Of a stretch of 51,269 nt of DNA, positions 17,218-25,044 are shown one piece after another. The stretch spans positions 1 to 51,269 of the forward strand of contig JAADER010000015.1 of assembly GCA_013153275.1 (NCBI GenBank). The letters are read 5' to 3'. This stretch comes from Thermoproteota archaeon. Lineage in GTDB: Archaea > Thermoproteota > Thermoprotei > Thermoproteales > Thermocladiaceae. The notes under the pieces are model-generated. The model had not been told where the DNA came from, made no database searches, and was given only the letters and a program-made list of their open reading frames with translations. A program made the position numbers and the translations under genes. Each line of letters opens with the position of its first letter. Position 1 is the first letter of the stretch.

Positions 17218-18270
17218 GTGCGCGTGCTCGGCATAGATGTGGGAGGAGCAAATTTGAAATATGTTGTCATAAGATATGATAACGGTAAACACGTCCTTGA
17301 GGAGGTTCATAGAGAGTATTTCCCTCTCTGGAGGAGAGGTAGAGAGGCTCTAGAGAGGAGGCTCAGAGAGCTCTCACGTGAGCTCAGTCCTGACTATGCG
17401 AGCATATGTATGACAGCTGAGCTCTGTGACATATATGAGTCTAAGACAGAGGGAGTGATCGATGTAGTTGAGAAATGTTGTGAAGCGTTTGGAAAAGATC
17501 GAACGCTCTTCGTGAGCTGTGACCTCGAGCTCCTCGAACCTGACGAAGCCTTGAAACATCCTCTCAAGATCGCTGCAGCGAACTGGGCGGCAAGTGCATG
17601 GCTAGTATCAAAACTGTGTAGAGACTGCGTGTTCGCAGATATAGGTAGCACAACTACGACAATAATACTCGTTCTAGATGGAAGACCTCAAATATGTGGA
17701 AAGACGGATCCTGAGAAGCTCATATGCGGGGAGCTTGTGTATCTAGGAACGTTAAGAACGTCAGTATCGGAGATTGTTGACAGGTTACCATATAAGGGAA
17801 ATATTTCTCGTATCTGTAGAGAATACTTCTCAATAATGGCAGACGTGAACCTCCTCCTAGGGAAGATAAGCTCAGAAGAATACTATATCGATACTCCAGA
17901 CGGAAGAGGAAAATCTCTGAAGGATGCCGCTCTCAGACTTGCGAGAGTAGCATGTTCGAGCCTGGAATATCTAAACATGAGCGAGATCGTAGAGATAGCA
18001 AGATACGTATACGATATCGCGATAGGAAAGATAACAGAATCATTCATTCAGGTAAGAACTAGAGCAGCAACATCTGGAAAGGACACAGCAAGACTAACTC
18101 TTGTAACTGCAGGTATTGGAGAGTTCATGCTAAGAGACGCTGGAATCAGAGCCGGATTTAGCAATATAGTGAGTATAGATGACATAGTTAGAGAGCCTCT
18201 CAAGATAGCGACAGCAGTACCCTCATATGGTGCCGCAATGATGCTGATAGACCACGTTAGGACGAGATAG
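17218..18270 (+). CDS. mfnF: MfnF-like ASKHA protein (methanofuran pathway, COG1548)
   Basis: A 350-residue protein of the hydantoinase/oxoprolinase-like ATPase group. MfnF in methanogens joins the aminomethylfuran phosphate unit to glutamyl-tyramine. Visible motifs are the N-terminal nucleotide-binding strand VLGIDVGGANLKYVVI, CMTAELCD, FADIGSTTTTIILV, and the C-terminal SIDDIVREPLKIATAVPSYG. The GTG at 17218 makes MRVLGIDVGG, the family's usual start, and stands at promoter distance; the ATG at 17191 is only a few bases from the TATA. Its 3' end overlaps convergent mfnB by 48 nt, an unusually long overlap. Confidence 0.82.
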   Translation: MRVLGIDVGGANLKYVVIRYDNGKHVLEEVHREYFPLWRRGREALERRLRELSRELSPDYASICMTAELCDIYESKTEGVIDVVEKCCEAFGKDRTLFVSCDLELLEPDEALKHPLKIAAANWAASAWLVSKLCRDCVFADIGSTTTTIILVLDGRPQICGKTDPEKLICGELVYLGTLRTSVSEIVDRLPYKGNISRICREYFSIMADVNLLLGKISSEEYYIDTPDGRGKSLKDAALRLARVACSSLEYLNMSEIVEIARYVYDIAIGKITESFIQVRTRAATSGKDTARLTLVTAGIGEFMLRDAGIRAGFSNIVSIDDIVREPLKIATAVPSYGAAMMLIDHVRTR

Positions 18271-18963
18271 GTCTTTAAATATCCTTATGACCTCTAGTAG
18301 GCGGGCCTCGCTCATTATATGCGATCTTTTGTCACAAAGAGCTGATCTTAGCCCAACTATGTCTGGCCTTACCTCTCTTATAATATCCGATAGCTCACTT
18401 ATCTTCAATCCACCAGCCAGCGAGAACATGATTCCCTGTTGCTTACATGCATCTCTTATCTTCATTATATTGTCTATACCATATTTCTCAACTATCGATC
18501 TTCCATCTTTTATCTTTGTATCAATCATAAATATCTTAATATCAAGCATTCTACATATGTCAAGCAGCTTAAGCGGGTCAATATATCCAAGATTATTATA
18601 ATCTCCAAACCCAGTCACCACTAAGCATGAGCTTGTTATCCTGTGCTTGAGCTCTCTTAGAAACCATATTATCTGTTCTCTATCGTTCATACATATTCCG
18701 ACCTTTATGAAGTCGATATCTAGCTTGTCGATGAGCTCGGCAAGTGTGAGTATTGAGGTATATGGTTTCTCTACGTCTCCGAGAGGGATGCTCAAGCTTG
18801 TGAACTTGTTATGTAGAGCCTCTTCAATGAGGTTGTACTCTGGACATCCTAGAGATTCTGTTGATTTCACGTTTTTTAGATCTAGTATGTCTATGTGCTG
18901 CCTATACTTGTATACTATTGGAAGCTCCTCTACGTAGCCTACTGATACTAATAGTCGAGTCAC
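18223..18963 (-). CDS. mfnB: MfnB-like (5-formylfuran-3-yl)methyl phosphate synthase
   Basis: Makes the furan ring precursor of methanofuran from two glyceraldehyde-3-phosphates. The 246-residue barrel (COG1891) shows DILDLKNVKSTESLG near the N terminus, aligned with the DVKNP-EGSLGA of MfnB including the active-site Lys, then DFIKVGI, VVTGFGDYNNLGYIDP, and FMIDTKIKDGRS with the second catalytic Lys in DTxIKDG. The end VRPDIVGLRSALC matches the phosphate site. The start lies about 25 nt after ACTTAAATAG (about 18983-18992). Presence in a non-methanogen-looking genome is the point of interest. Confidence 0.85.
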   Translation of the reverse strand: MTRLLVSVGYVEELPIVYKYRQHIDILDLKNVKSTESLGCPEYNLIEEALHNKFTSLSIPLGDVEKPYTSILTLAELIDKLDIDFIKVGICMNDREQIIWFLRELKHRITSSCLVVTGFGDYNNLGYIDPLKLLDICRMLDIKIFMIDTKIKDGRSIVEKYGIDNIMKIRDACKQQGIMFSLAGGLKISELSDIIREVRPDIVGLRSALCDKRSHIMSEARLLEVIRIFKDLSRPNVVYQHHCGTI

Positions 18964-18998
18964 AGCTTTATCATCTGTCGAACCTATTTAAGTAACAA

Positions 18999-19008
18999 TA
19001 TATTTAAC
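18999..19008 (+). promoter_or_regulatory. TATA box for C/D box RNA at 19031
   Basis: ATATATTTAAC occupies this position on the plus strand, with its centre about 27 nt before the C box at 19031. The region has no protein start downstream on this strand, so it most likely drives the small RNA. Confidence 0.45.
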
Positions 19009-19030
19009 CTCTGAGGGGCCTCTTATACTG

Positions 19031-19082
19031 GTGATGATGCTCCCACCTGTCCGAAGTATGTGTGGAGGTTTCATTATGCTGA
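19031..19082 (+). ncRNA. C/D box guide RNA candidate
   Basis: Box C GTGATGA (19031-19037), a weak D' CCGA (19051-19054), a degenerate C', and box D CTGA (19079-19082) span 52 nt in a gene-poor gap between mfnB and the polyprenol kinase-like gene. The promoter lies at the right distance. The guide before D' would be TGCTCCCACCTGT. Because C' is poor, this is weaker than the other candidates in the window. Confidence 0.5.
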
Positions 19083-19763
19083 CTACAGGTGAAGTAGCAT
19101 GTAGAGTATGTAGAGTACTACTGTAGCTGAGATACATATAAGCACGTTATCGTCTATCGGGTTGAACTCGAATCTCTCGATGAGAGACGCAACAGCGGCA
19201 GCTATAAGCCCAGGTATGCCAGCATAGTAGAGACCGAGAGGAGCACATGTCGCGAACATCGCTATGTTACCTACCCAGTGTTTCGTCCTCCTCTTGAACA
19301 GGGTGTTCCTAACGACACCCGTAGCAGCATCACCAAATGCCATGAACGCTACAGGCACTATTGCAAGCCAGGGATTGCCAAAGAGTAACCAGAGCACAAA
19401 TATGGTTATTCCCCACATTATGCAGAAGTTTACCTCATACATGTTATCCTCAACCTGGAACCAGTAGAGTAACTTTCCTCTCCTGTGAGGAATATAGCAG
19501 AATACTGCTAATATGAACGCTAAGATGAGAGGTATTAACGGAGATGTGAAAAGTATGGGAGTGAGAAGAGCTACAACGCCTCCGGCAAAGACATGTATGA
19601 ACTTCCTGTTATAGTAGACAGCAACATTATGAGGAAGCCCTCGCCTTATCATGATGTTATATAGTATCTTTGTCACGTAGAGTATGCCTACAATATATGC
19701 GAAGAGGATAGCGGCTTCTATGCTTTCTAGAGCAATGTTTTTAGGAATGATGGAGAGTAGCAT
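19083..19763 (-). CDS. Polyprenol/dolichol kinase-like CTP-dependent membrane enzyme (COG0170)
   Basis: A 226-residue integral membrane protein with about six helices. Motifs shared with dolichol, phytol and geranylgeraniol kinases are NRKFIHVFAGG after TM2, FGDAATGVVRN, and a KHWVGNIAMF segment like the conserved KSxxGSxxxF, with IDDNVLI near the end. These enzymes phosphorylate isoprenoid alcohols from CTP at the cytoplasmic membrane face; in archaea they feed dolichol-phosphate or archaeal lipid pathways. The precise alcohol is not decidable here. Confidence 0.8.
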   Translation of the reverse strand: MLLSIIPKNIALESIEAAILFAYIVGILYVTKILYNIMIRRGLPHNVAVYYNRKFIHVFAGGVVALLTPILFTSPLIPLILAFILAVFCYIPHRRGKLLYWFQVEDNMYEVNFCIMWGITIFVLWLLFGNPWLAIVPVAFMAFGDAATGVVRNTLFKRRTKHWVGNIAMFATCAPLGLYYAGIPGLIAAAVASLIERFEFNPIDDNVLICISATVVLYILYMLLHL

Positions 19764-19821
19764 AGTGGTAACAGAGAGCTAGCTAGAAATAAAGTATTAA
19801 CATTATATATAGAGGTTCTCA

Positions 19822-19870
19822 ATGATGAATGCCGAGTTCGCTGAGAAGTGAAGAAAAGGCACCTCTCTGA
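19822..19870 (+). ncRNA. C/D box guide RNA (well-formed)
   Basis: Box C ATGATGA (19822-19828), 12-nt guide ATGCCGAGTTCG, box D' CTGA (19841-19844), 3-nt linker, box C' GTGAAGA (19848-19854), 12-nt guide AAAGGCACCTCT, box D CTGA (19867-19870). This is the standard archaeal dual-guide geometry bound by L7Ae, Nop5 and fibrillarin to direct 2'-O-methylation. GTATTAAC (19793-19800) lies about 25 nt upstream. It ends 25 nt before the convergent CBS gene. Targets were not identified. Confidence 0.82.
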
Positions 19871-19895
19871 GACTTAACTATGTTTTTAAGGCTTC

Positions 19896-20351
19896 CTAGG
19901 TCGTTACCTTGATGGGTGATGTATAGATCTGCTCTTCCTCTTCCTCAGTTAGCTCAGATACCTTAGAGAGGTTCTCTAGCGCTATCTCTAGATCGACTAT
20001 GTCTCTTACTGATACTACACCTATTGGCTTTCCTTCGTCGTCCACTACTACTAGGTGTCTTATTCTGTGTTTTCTCATCAGGTATGCTGCCTTAGATACG
20101 GGGTCTCTGTAGTGTATCTTCACTATGTCTTTTCTGGCTACGTCACCTACCTTTGTCTTGTCAGGATCTACTCCCTCTGCGAGGAGACGTGCTATGTCAC
20201 GTTCTGATATTACTCCACATATCTGTCCTCTCTCGTCCACTACCACTAGGAATCCAACGTCCTCCTTCTCCATCTTCCTAGCTGCCTCCCTTATGCTTAC
20301 ATCTTTTTCGACTGTCACTAGAGGTCTTTTCAGCAATCCGCGAATTTCCAT
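19896..20351 (-). CDS. CBS-domain pair protein
   Basis: A 151-residue protein made of two CBS domains (about 5-62 and 70-130) that bind adenine nucleotides, typically as a sensor. Recognisable CBS phrases are VSIREAARKMEKEDVGFLVV, GVISERDIARLLAEG, and the second copy DPVSKAAYLMRKHRIRHLVV with GVVSVRDIVDLE. A short acidic tail follows (TEEEEEQ). The ATG at 20351 (MEIRGLL) is chosen because the TATA box at 20376-20383 sits about 28 nt away; an ATG at 20375 abuts the TATA itself. Its target protein is not apparent. Confidence 0.88.
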   Translation of the reverse strand: MEIRGLLKRPLVTVEKDVSIREAARKMEKEDVGFLVVVDERGQICGVISERDIARLLAEGVDPDKTKVGDVARKDIVKIHYRDPVSKAAYLMRKHRIRHLVVVDDEGKPIGVVSVRDIVDLEIALENLSKVSELTEEEEEQIYTSPIKVTT

Positions 20352-20375
20352 GATAACAAAGACAGCAGAACCCAT

Positions 20376-20383
20376 TTATAAAA
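20376..20383 (-). promoter_or_regulatory. TATA box of the CBS-protein gene
   Basis: TTTTATAA read on the minus strand, centred about 28 nt from the ATG at 20351. It fixes the start of that gene and predicts a leaderless mRNA. Confidence 0.6.
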
Positions 20384-20446
20384 GTTCCCTTCAGATAATA
20401 GAGTATAGACAGAGAAAACACTTATCACTCAGACAATAACAGACCC

Positions 20447-21511
20447 ATGCTCCGCGGACAGGAAGGAAGCAACAAGTTCCTAGATAGAGACCTCTTCGAA
20501 ACAGATGAAGGCTACATATTCTGCGTAGTTGCAGAGCATCACCCACCAGATAGAGTGACATCGTACCTAAAATACATGCCGACAAGAAGACAGACATTAT
20601 GGAGAAAACACAGTACTGGACTGGAGAGAATAATGAAGACGTATGGAGCATCACAGTACGAGAAGTCTAGAGAGATCGTGAGAGAAATATGTAAGAAATA
20701 TGTAGTATATGATAGATATCTCAACATTGAGCTCATACAGGTCCCTATAGAAGATGTGAGGATTCATTATAGACCTGAAGAGAGAGTAAGAGAGATAATG
20801 AGAGAACCTGGAGACAGCCTAGAAGAGCTCGCTAAAGAGCTAATAGAGACTTTATCTGACTACTCGGAGATACCGATAGACTACCTTGGAATAACAGGAT
20901 CATTGCTGGCAAAAATACATAACATAGAGAGATCAGATATAGATCTCCTAGTATACTCTAAGAGAAACACATTACGAGCTCTAGATACCCTGAGAGAGCT
21001 AGCGGAGAAAAACATAACAATATTTGATAAGAAAATGATAGAAATATGCGTGAACGATGTTTCGAAATATATTAAGGGTCTTGATCGAGAAAAACTTGCA
21101 AAAATAGTTAAGAGAAGAATGCCTCGAATGATGTTTAGAGGGAGAATATTTTCAATAAATTTTGTGAGAACTTTTCAAGAGAGGTATGAGAGATATGGAG
21201 AGCATTACTACAGGAAGATCTGTCCCGTCAGGATAAGGGCCAGAGTTGTAGACTCATCAGAATCTTACTATAACCCTGCCATATATACCATAGATGATGT
21301 TAGACCTATAGAGCCGCTGGATGTACCGAGGATATGTGAGGTAGCTTCATATGAAAACATATTTTCAGGAATAGCTAGAGATAACGAAGAGATAGTAGTT
21401 TACGGAATGTTAGAGAAGAAAGTTCATATAAGCTCTGGAAGAGAGAGCTACAGAGTAGTTATAGGATCGGTAGAGTTGAAAGGATACGACTACATTCTTC
21501 CTCTAGAATAA
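20447..21511 (+). CDS. Predicted nucleotidyltransferase-like protein (COG1665-like)
   Basis: A 354-residue protein of an uncharacterised archaeal family. The middle has a polymerase-beta-type nucleotidyltransferase signature: GITGSLLAKIHNIERSDIDL, with the G-S pair followed by the two Asp of SDIDL, and a third strand around ICVNDVSKYI. The N-terminal 130 residues are basic (PTRRQTLWRKHSTGLERIM) and could bind nucleic acid. The C-terminal part is beta-rich (EEIVVYGMLEKKVHISS). The substrate is unknown. TTATCAC near 20421-20427 may be its TATA. Confidence 0.65.
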   Translation: MLRGQEGSNKFLDRDLFETDEGYIFCVVAEHHPPDRVTSYLKYMPTRRQTLWRKHSTGLERIMKTYGASQYEKSREIVREICKKYVVYDRYLNIELIQVPIEDVRIHYRPEERVREIMREPGDSLEELAKELIETLSDYSEIPIDYLGITGSLLAKIHNIERSDIDLLVYSKRNTLRALDTLRELAEKNITIFDKKMIEICVNDVSKYIKGLDREKLAKIVKRRMPRMMFRGRIFSINFVRTFQERYERYGEHYYRKICPVRIRARVVDSSESYYNPAIYTIDDVRPIEPLDVPRICEVASYENIFSGIARDNEEIVVYGMLEKKVHISSGRESYRVVIGSVELKGYDYILPLE

Positions 21512-21529
21512 TTTTGATATTCCTGTTAA

Positions 21530-21549
21530 GGAACTGGAAAACCCAGTCC
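21530..21549. terminator. Hairpin between convergent genes
   Basis: GGAACTGG and CCAGTCC can pair around an AAAAC loop with one bulged A. It lies in the 61-nt gap between the convergent nucleotidyltransferase-like and rfcS genes, so it may mark both transcript ends. Archaeal termination depends mainly on T-runs, so the functional claim is weak. Confidence 0.3.
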
Positions 21550-21572
21550 TCAGAGGCACACCATGTTGAAGG

Positions 21573-22646
21573 CTATTTGGAGGAGGTCTTTCTCCTCTTT
21601 GTAGTCTTCTTTGTCTCCGTAGTCTCCTTTACCTCTTTGATCTCCTTAGTTCCTTCCTCTGTTTTAATCTTTAGACCATGTTTCTTAGCTGTTACCTGTA
21701 TCTTTGATAGGAAGGCTAGCATCTGCACCTCCTCATCGCATCCTTCTGTCAGTCTGTAATCTATGTCTGATGCTAGCTCCATCAGCTCTATCTTTCCTTC
21801 GTCTGTGGTCTCTATTGTTCCTTTCATTAGCTCTCTCTGAAATATCTTGAGTATATCTTTTCCACTTACGCCATATTCATACATTATCTGTCTCAGCTTG
21901 TCTCTTGCCTTCATGAAACCTGAGTGTACTAGCGTACTTATTAGTTCTAGTATCTCTCTCGGTTCTACGTAACCAACAGTCCTATAGACTACCTCTGCCG
22001 TTATCTTCTTTGATACTGCGGCTGCTGCTTGTAGTGTGTTTATTGCTTTTCTCATGTCTCCCTGCGAGATCTCCCAGATAGCCTCAAGACCATCATCTGT
22101 CACCTCTACCCCCTCTTTCTGCGCTATCTCTCTCAGCTTTGCAAGTGCTGCATCCTTTGGAAGAGGTGAGAATCTGAACATTGCGCATCTTGACTGTATA
22201 GGATCTATTATCCTCGAGACGTAGTTTGCTATAAGTATGAAACGTGTGTTGCTAGCATACATCTCCATGAGCCTCCTGAGTGCCTGTTGTGCGTCGCTTG
22301 TCATGTTGTCAGCCTCATCAAGAATGACCAGCTTGAACGGGGCTTTGCCCATTGGTGCCGTTCTTGCGAACTCTTTTACACGTTCTCTAATTACCGATAT
22401 TCCTCTTTCGTCGCTTGCGTTTAGTTCGAGTACGTTTTCTCTCCATGCATCACCATAGAGCTCGTAAGCAATTGCAAGAGCCATCGTAGTCTTACCAACA
22501 CCAGGAGGACCATAGAAGAGCATGTGTGGGAGGTTTCCTGTTTTCAGGAACTCCTTTATACGTCTCTTGACCTCGTCCTGATCTATTATGTCGTCAATCC
22601 TCCTAGGACGATACTTCTCAACCCATAGCAAGTGCTCGAGAGACAT
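21573..22646 (-). CDS. rfcS: Replication factor C small subunit
   Basis: AAA+ clamp-loader subunit that opens PCNA at primer-template junctions. Seen are [16 protein letters not shown] (RFC box II), Walker A GPPGVGKT, Walker [11 protein letters not shown], and the arginine-finger motif SRCAMFRF, then the helical collar. The last about 35 residues form an unusually basic-acidic tail rich in Lys, Glu and Thr ([15 protein letters not shown]). At 357 residues it is longer than the roughly 325-330 usual, owing to that tail. A minus-strand ATTATAATAG (about 22663-22672) sits at leaderless distance from the ATG. The large subunit is not in the window. Confidence 0.95.
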   Translation of the reverse strand: MSLEHLLWVEKYRPRRIDDIIDQDEVKRRIKEFLKTGNLPHMLFYGPPGVGKTTMALAIAYELYGDAWRENVLELNASDERGISVIRERVKEFARTAPMGKAPFKLVILDEADNMTSDAQQALRRLMEMYASNTRFILIANYVSRIIDPIQSRCAMFRFSPLPKDAALAKLREIAQKEGVEVTDDGLEAIWEISQGDMRKAINTLQAAAAVSKKITAEVVYRTVGYVEPREILELISTLVHSGFMKARDKLRQIMYEYGVSGKDILKIFQRELMKGTIETTDEGKIELMELASDIDYRLTEGCDEEVQMLAFLSKIQVTAKKHGLKIKTEEGTKEIKEVKETTETKKTTKRRKTSSK

Positions 22647-22747
22647 TCGAGACTAACTAGAGTCTGTGGCTATTATAATCTTTTGTATATCTGCCTCTTC
22701 CATTACTATCGTGGTGATACAGTTTTTAAGTATCCTCTCTCTAGTAC

Positions 22748-23413
22748 ATGTATGTGAGAATACTAGTAATATCGGACATACACGACAAGTTTGAGAACGT
22801 GAGGAAATTAAAAAACATTGCGAGAGACCTCACCATAGTTCTAGGAGACTTCGTGGAGTTCGGGAAACCTGACATAGCCACTGTGAGGAGGATACTTGAG
22901 GAGCTTGGAAGTCAGGGAGAGACTCTCTATGTCCCAGGCAACTGTGATCCTAGAGAAGCAACGCAGGATCTAGGTATAGCTAACACCTGCAACATACATA
23001 TGAGGTACAGAGTTGTTGGAGACTACGTTATAGTAGGTTATGGTGGCTCTAATCCAACGCCGTTTAACACTCCTCTAGAGTTTCCTGAGGACGTTATAGA
23101 GAGGGAGCTTGAGAGCGCTGTGAAGGAGGCTCTTGGTACAGGTAAGAAGCTCATATTTGCATGTCATGCTCCTCCAAAGGATACTGCTATCGATAAGATT
23201 GTGAGTGGTGCTCATGTTGGGTCGAAAGCTGTGAGAGACCTTGTAGAGAAGTATAAGCCAGTGCTAGGTTTACATGGTCACATTCATGAGGCAATAGGAA
23301 TGGAGAGACTTGGAGATGCTCTCGTGCTCAATCCAGGACCTCTAGCATGGGGAAGATACGTGATAGTTGACTTTGAGGGAGATAGGTTTTCTATAACCTT
23401 CACATCACTATGA
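22748..23413 (+). CDS. Calcineurin-like metallophosphoesterase (COG2129-like)
   Basis: A 221-residue two-metal phosphoesterase. Motifs in order are ISDIHDKFEN (DxH), LGDFVEFGKP (GDxxx), VPGNCDPRE (GNCD, the GNH-box variant), ACHAPPKDT and GLHGHIHEA (GHxH). Substrate unknown; relatives hydrolyse phosphodiesters. TTTTTAAGTA (about 22721-22730) lies about 25 nt upstream. The GTG at 22754 (MRILVISDIHD) is an equally possible start. The last 25 nt carry the TATA box of the next RNA gene. Confidence 0.87.
   Translation: MYVRILVISDIHDKFENVRKLKNIARDLTIVLGDFVEFGKPDIATVRRILEELGSQGETLYVPGNCDPREATQDLGIANTCNIHMRYRVVGDYVIVGYGGSNPTPFNTPLEFPEDVIERELESAVKEALGTGKKLIFACHAPPKDTAIDKIVSGAHVGSKAVRDLVEKYKPVLGLHGHIHEAIGMERLGDALVLNPGPLAWGRYVIVDFEGDRFSITFTSL
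23390..23397 (+). promoter_or_regulatory. TATA box for C/D RNA and pncB leader
   Basis: TCTATAAC inside the end of the phosphoesterase gene, centred about 30 nt before box C at 23424. It predicts a transcript start near 23420. Confidence 0.5.
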
Positions 23414-23423
23414 GAGCAGTAAA

Positions 23424-23471
23424 ATGATGACACTACGGGAGCTGAGGTGTGAGGACAGCGGCCTCTGCTGA
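23424..23471 (+). ncRNA. C/D box guide RNA in the 5' leader of pncB
   Basis: Box C ATGATGA (23424-23430), guide CACTACGGGAG, box D' CTGA (23442-23445), 3-nt linker, box C' GTGAGGA (23449-23455, one mismatch to RTGATGA), 12-nt guide CAGCGGCCTCTG, box D CTGA (23468-23471). The geometry equals that of the RNA at 19822. It begins after the phosphoesterase stop and ends 13 nt before the likely ATG of pncB, so RNA and mRNA may share one transcript. Targets not identified. Confidence 0.7.
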
Positions 23472-23484
23472 CCTGGTGAGACGT

Positions 23485-24696
23485 ATGGAGGACAGGATAT
23501 TTCACATCGCTAGAGAGGAGGAGATAGTTAAGGGAGAGGTCACAGACGTGTACTTTATCAGGACTGTAGAGGTTCTGAAAGCTGCAGGACTCGACAACGT
23601 GAGGGTCAGAGCAGAGTTTCATGTAGCATCGTTGCCGAGAGGATACAGGTGGGCCGTATATGCTGGCCTGAGAGAGGTCCTCAACCTGGTTCTCAGGGCT
23701 GGCCTGAGAGTGAGTGTATACTCTCTTCCTGAAGGCACGATCTTCTTCGAGGACGAGCCCCTTCTAGTGATAGAGGGCAGATATGTTGACTTCGCAGTAT
23801 ATGAGACACCTATCCTCGGCATACTTAGACACTACACATCGGTTGCCACTAAAGCAGCGAGAATAAGAAAAGCAGCTGGAGACAGGACAGTACTGTTCTT
23901 TGGTGCACGTGCTGTTCATCCAGCGATCCAGCCCATGGTTGACAGAGCAGCATACATAGGAGGCTGTGATGCTGTTGCTAATGTTCTCGGTGCGAGGCTT
24001 CTTGGAAAGGAGCCTGTTGGAACTATGCCTCACGCTCTCATGATAATATTTAGGCAGGCTGTTGGTGATCATACTCTCGCATGGGCATGGTTCGATAGGG
24101 CGCTGCCAGACGCTGTTCCGAGAATAGTGCTGGTCGACACGTTCTATGATGAGCGTGAGGAGACCTACCTGGCGGTGAGGCTTCTCAAGGAGAAATTGAG
24201 GGGAGTCAGACTCGATACACCAGGAAGCCGCAGAGGAAACATGAGGAAGATAGTCAAGGAGGTAAAATGGTTGCTAAAACTCATAAACAGGGAAGACGTG
24301 AAAATAGTAGTAAGCGGAGGCCTAGACGAGGAATCTATTAGAGAACTAAGAGAACTAGTAGACGTATTTGGAGTAGGAACAACAATAGCATTCCCTCCAA
24401 GCGTTGACATAAGCATGGATATAGTGGAGATATATGACGACGCGTCAGGGACATGGGTACCAATAACGAAGAGAGGCAAGCTTCCAGGTTTCAAACAAGT
24501 ATATAGATGCATTGAAGAAATGAAAGATGAGGTTGTGCCATACCATGATAAGCCAACGATGAGATGCAGAGATGGTAGAGAACCTGTTCCTCTTCTGGAG
24601 AAGTATGTTGAGGATGGAAAGCTTGTACGAGACCTCCCATCTGACGATGATGTGAGAAGGTACGTGTTAGAGCAGTTAAAAAATGTTGATCTCTAG
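23485..24696 (+). CDS. pncB: Nicotinate phosphoribosyltransferase
   Basis: First step of the Preiss-Handler route: nicotinate plus PRPP gives nicotinate mononucleotide, which leads to NAD with NadE (encoded at 37345). Seen are FHIAREEEIVKGEVTDVYFI at the N terminus, ILGILRHYTSVATKAARIRKA, FGARAVHPAIQP, and the phosphoribosyl-binding VSGGLDEESIREL with FGVGTTIAF. The ATG at 23485 is preferred over the GTG at 23449 because the protein then starts MEDRIFHIA like its family, and because the earlier codons coincide with a C/D box RNA. Product length is 403 residues. It overlaps the convergent cupin gene by 4 nt. Confidence 0.92.
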   Translation: MEDRIFHIAREEEIVKGEVTDVYFIRTVEVLKAAGLDNVRVRAEFHVASLPRGYRWAVYAGLREVLNLVLRAGLRVSVYSLPEGTIFFEDEPLLVIEGRYVDFAVYETPILGILRHYTSVATKAARIRKAAGDRTVLFFGARAVHPAIQPMVDRAAYIGGCDAVANVLGARLLGKEPVGTMPHALMIIFRQAVGDHTLAWAWFDRALPDAVPRIVLVDTFYDEREETYLAVRLLKEKLRGVRLDTPGSRRGNMRKIVKEVKWLLKLINREDVKIVVSGGLDEESIRELRELVDVFGVGTTIAFPPSVDISMDIVEIYDDASGTWVPITKRGKLPGFKQVYRCIEEMKDEVVPYHDKPTMRCRDGREPVPLLEKYVEDGKLVRDLPSDDDVRRYVLEQLKNVDL

Positions 24697-25043
24697 CTTC
24701 TTTTAGGCTTTGGTATGGTACATATGAATAGTGCAGTCTCATCTCCAATGTTCACATACTCGTGAGGTACGTTAGGGGGTATATATATGGCGTATCCATC
24801 AGTAACTATGTACTCCTCCTCTCCTATCTTCACTCTCACCCTGCCCTTAAGCACGTATATCTCATGCTCCCACGGGTGCTCATGCCTAGGAATAACTCCT
24901 CCAGGATCCACCTCAAACAGTCTCATAAGATATGTGGGCGCATCATTCTCACCTATGAGCACTCTCATCCTGACTCTCTTCTCCCCCTCGAAGGGATACT
25001 GCACAGGTACCTGACTATAGTGTATGACCTTAGGCTTGTTCAT
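24693..25043 (-). CDS. Cupin-domain protein
   Basis: A single 116-residue cupin barrel. The first cupin motif supplies RHEHPWEHEIYVLKG (two His and a Glu as metal ligands) and the second PPNVPHEYVN (final His). Small cupins may be sugar-binding, isomerase or dioxygenase proteins; nothing here decides. It lies downstream of the MetRS-beta gene on the same strand with one base between them, so they form one operon. Confidence 0.85.
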   Translation of the reverse strand: MNKPKVIHYSQVPVQYPFEGEKRVRMRVLIGENDAPTYLMRLFEVDPGGVIPRHEHPWEHEIYVLKGRVRVKIGEEEYIVTDGYAIYIPPNVPHEYVNIGDETALFICTIPKPKRS

Positions 25044-25044
25044 G

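Noticed and set aside
23449-23484. GTG at 23449 as pncB start
   Set aside because: The family N terminus begins at MEDRIFHIA (23485), and these bases form box C', a guide and box D of a C/D RNA.
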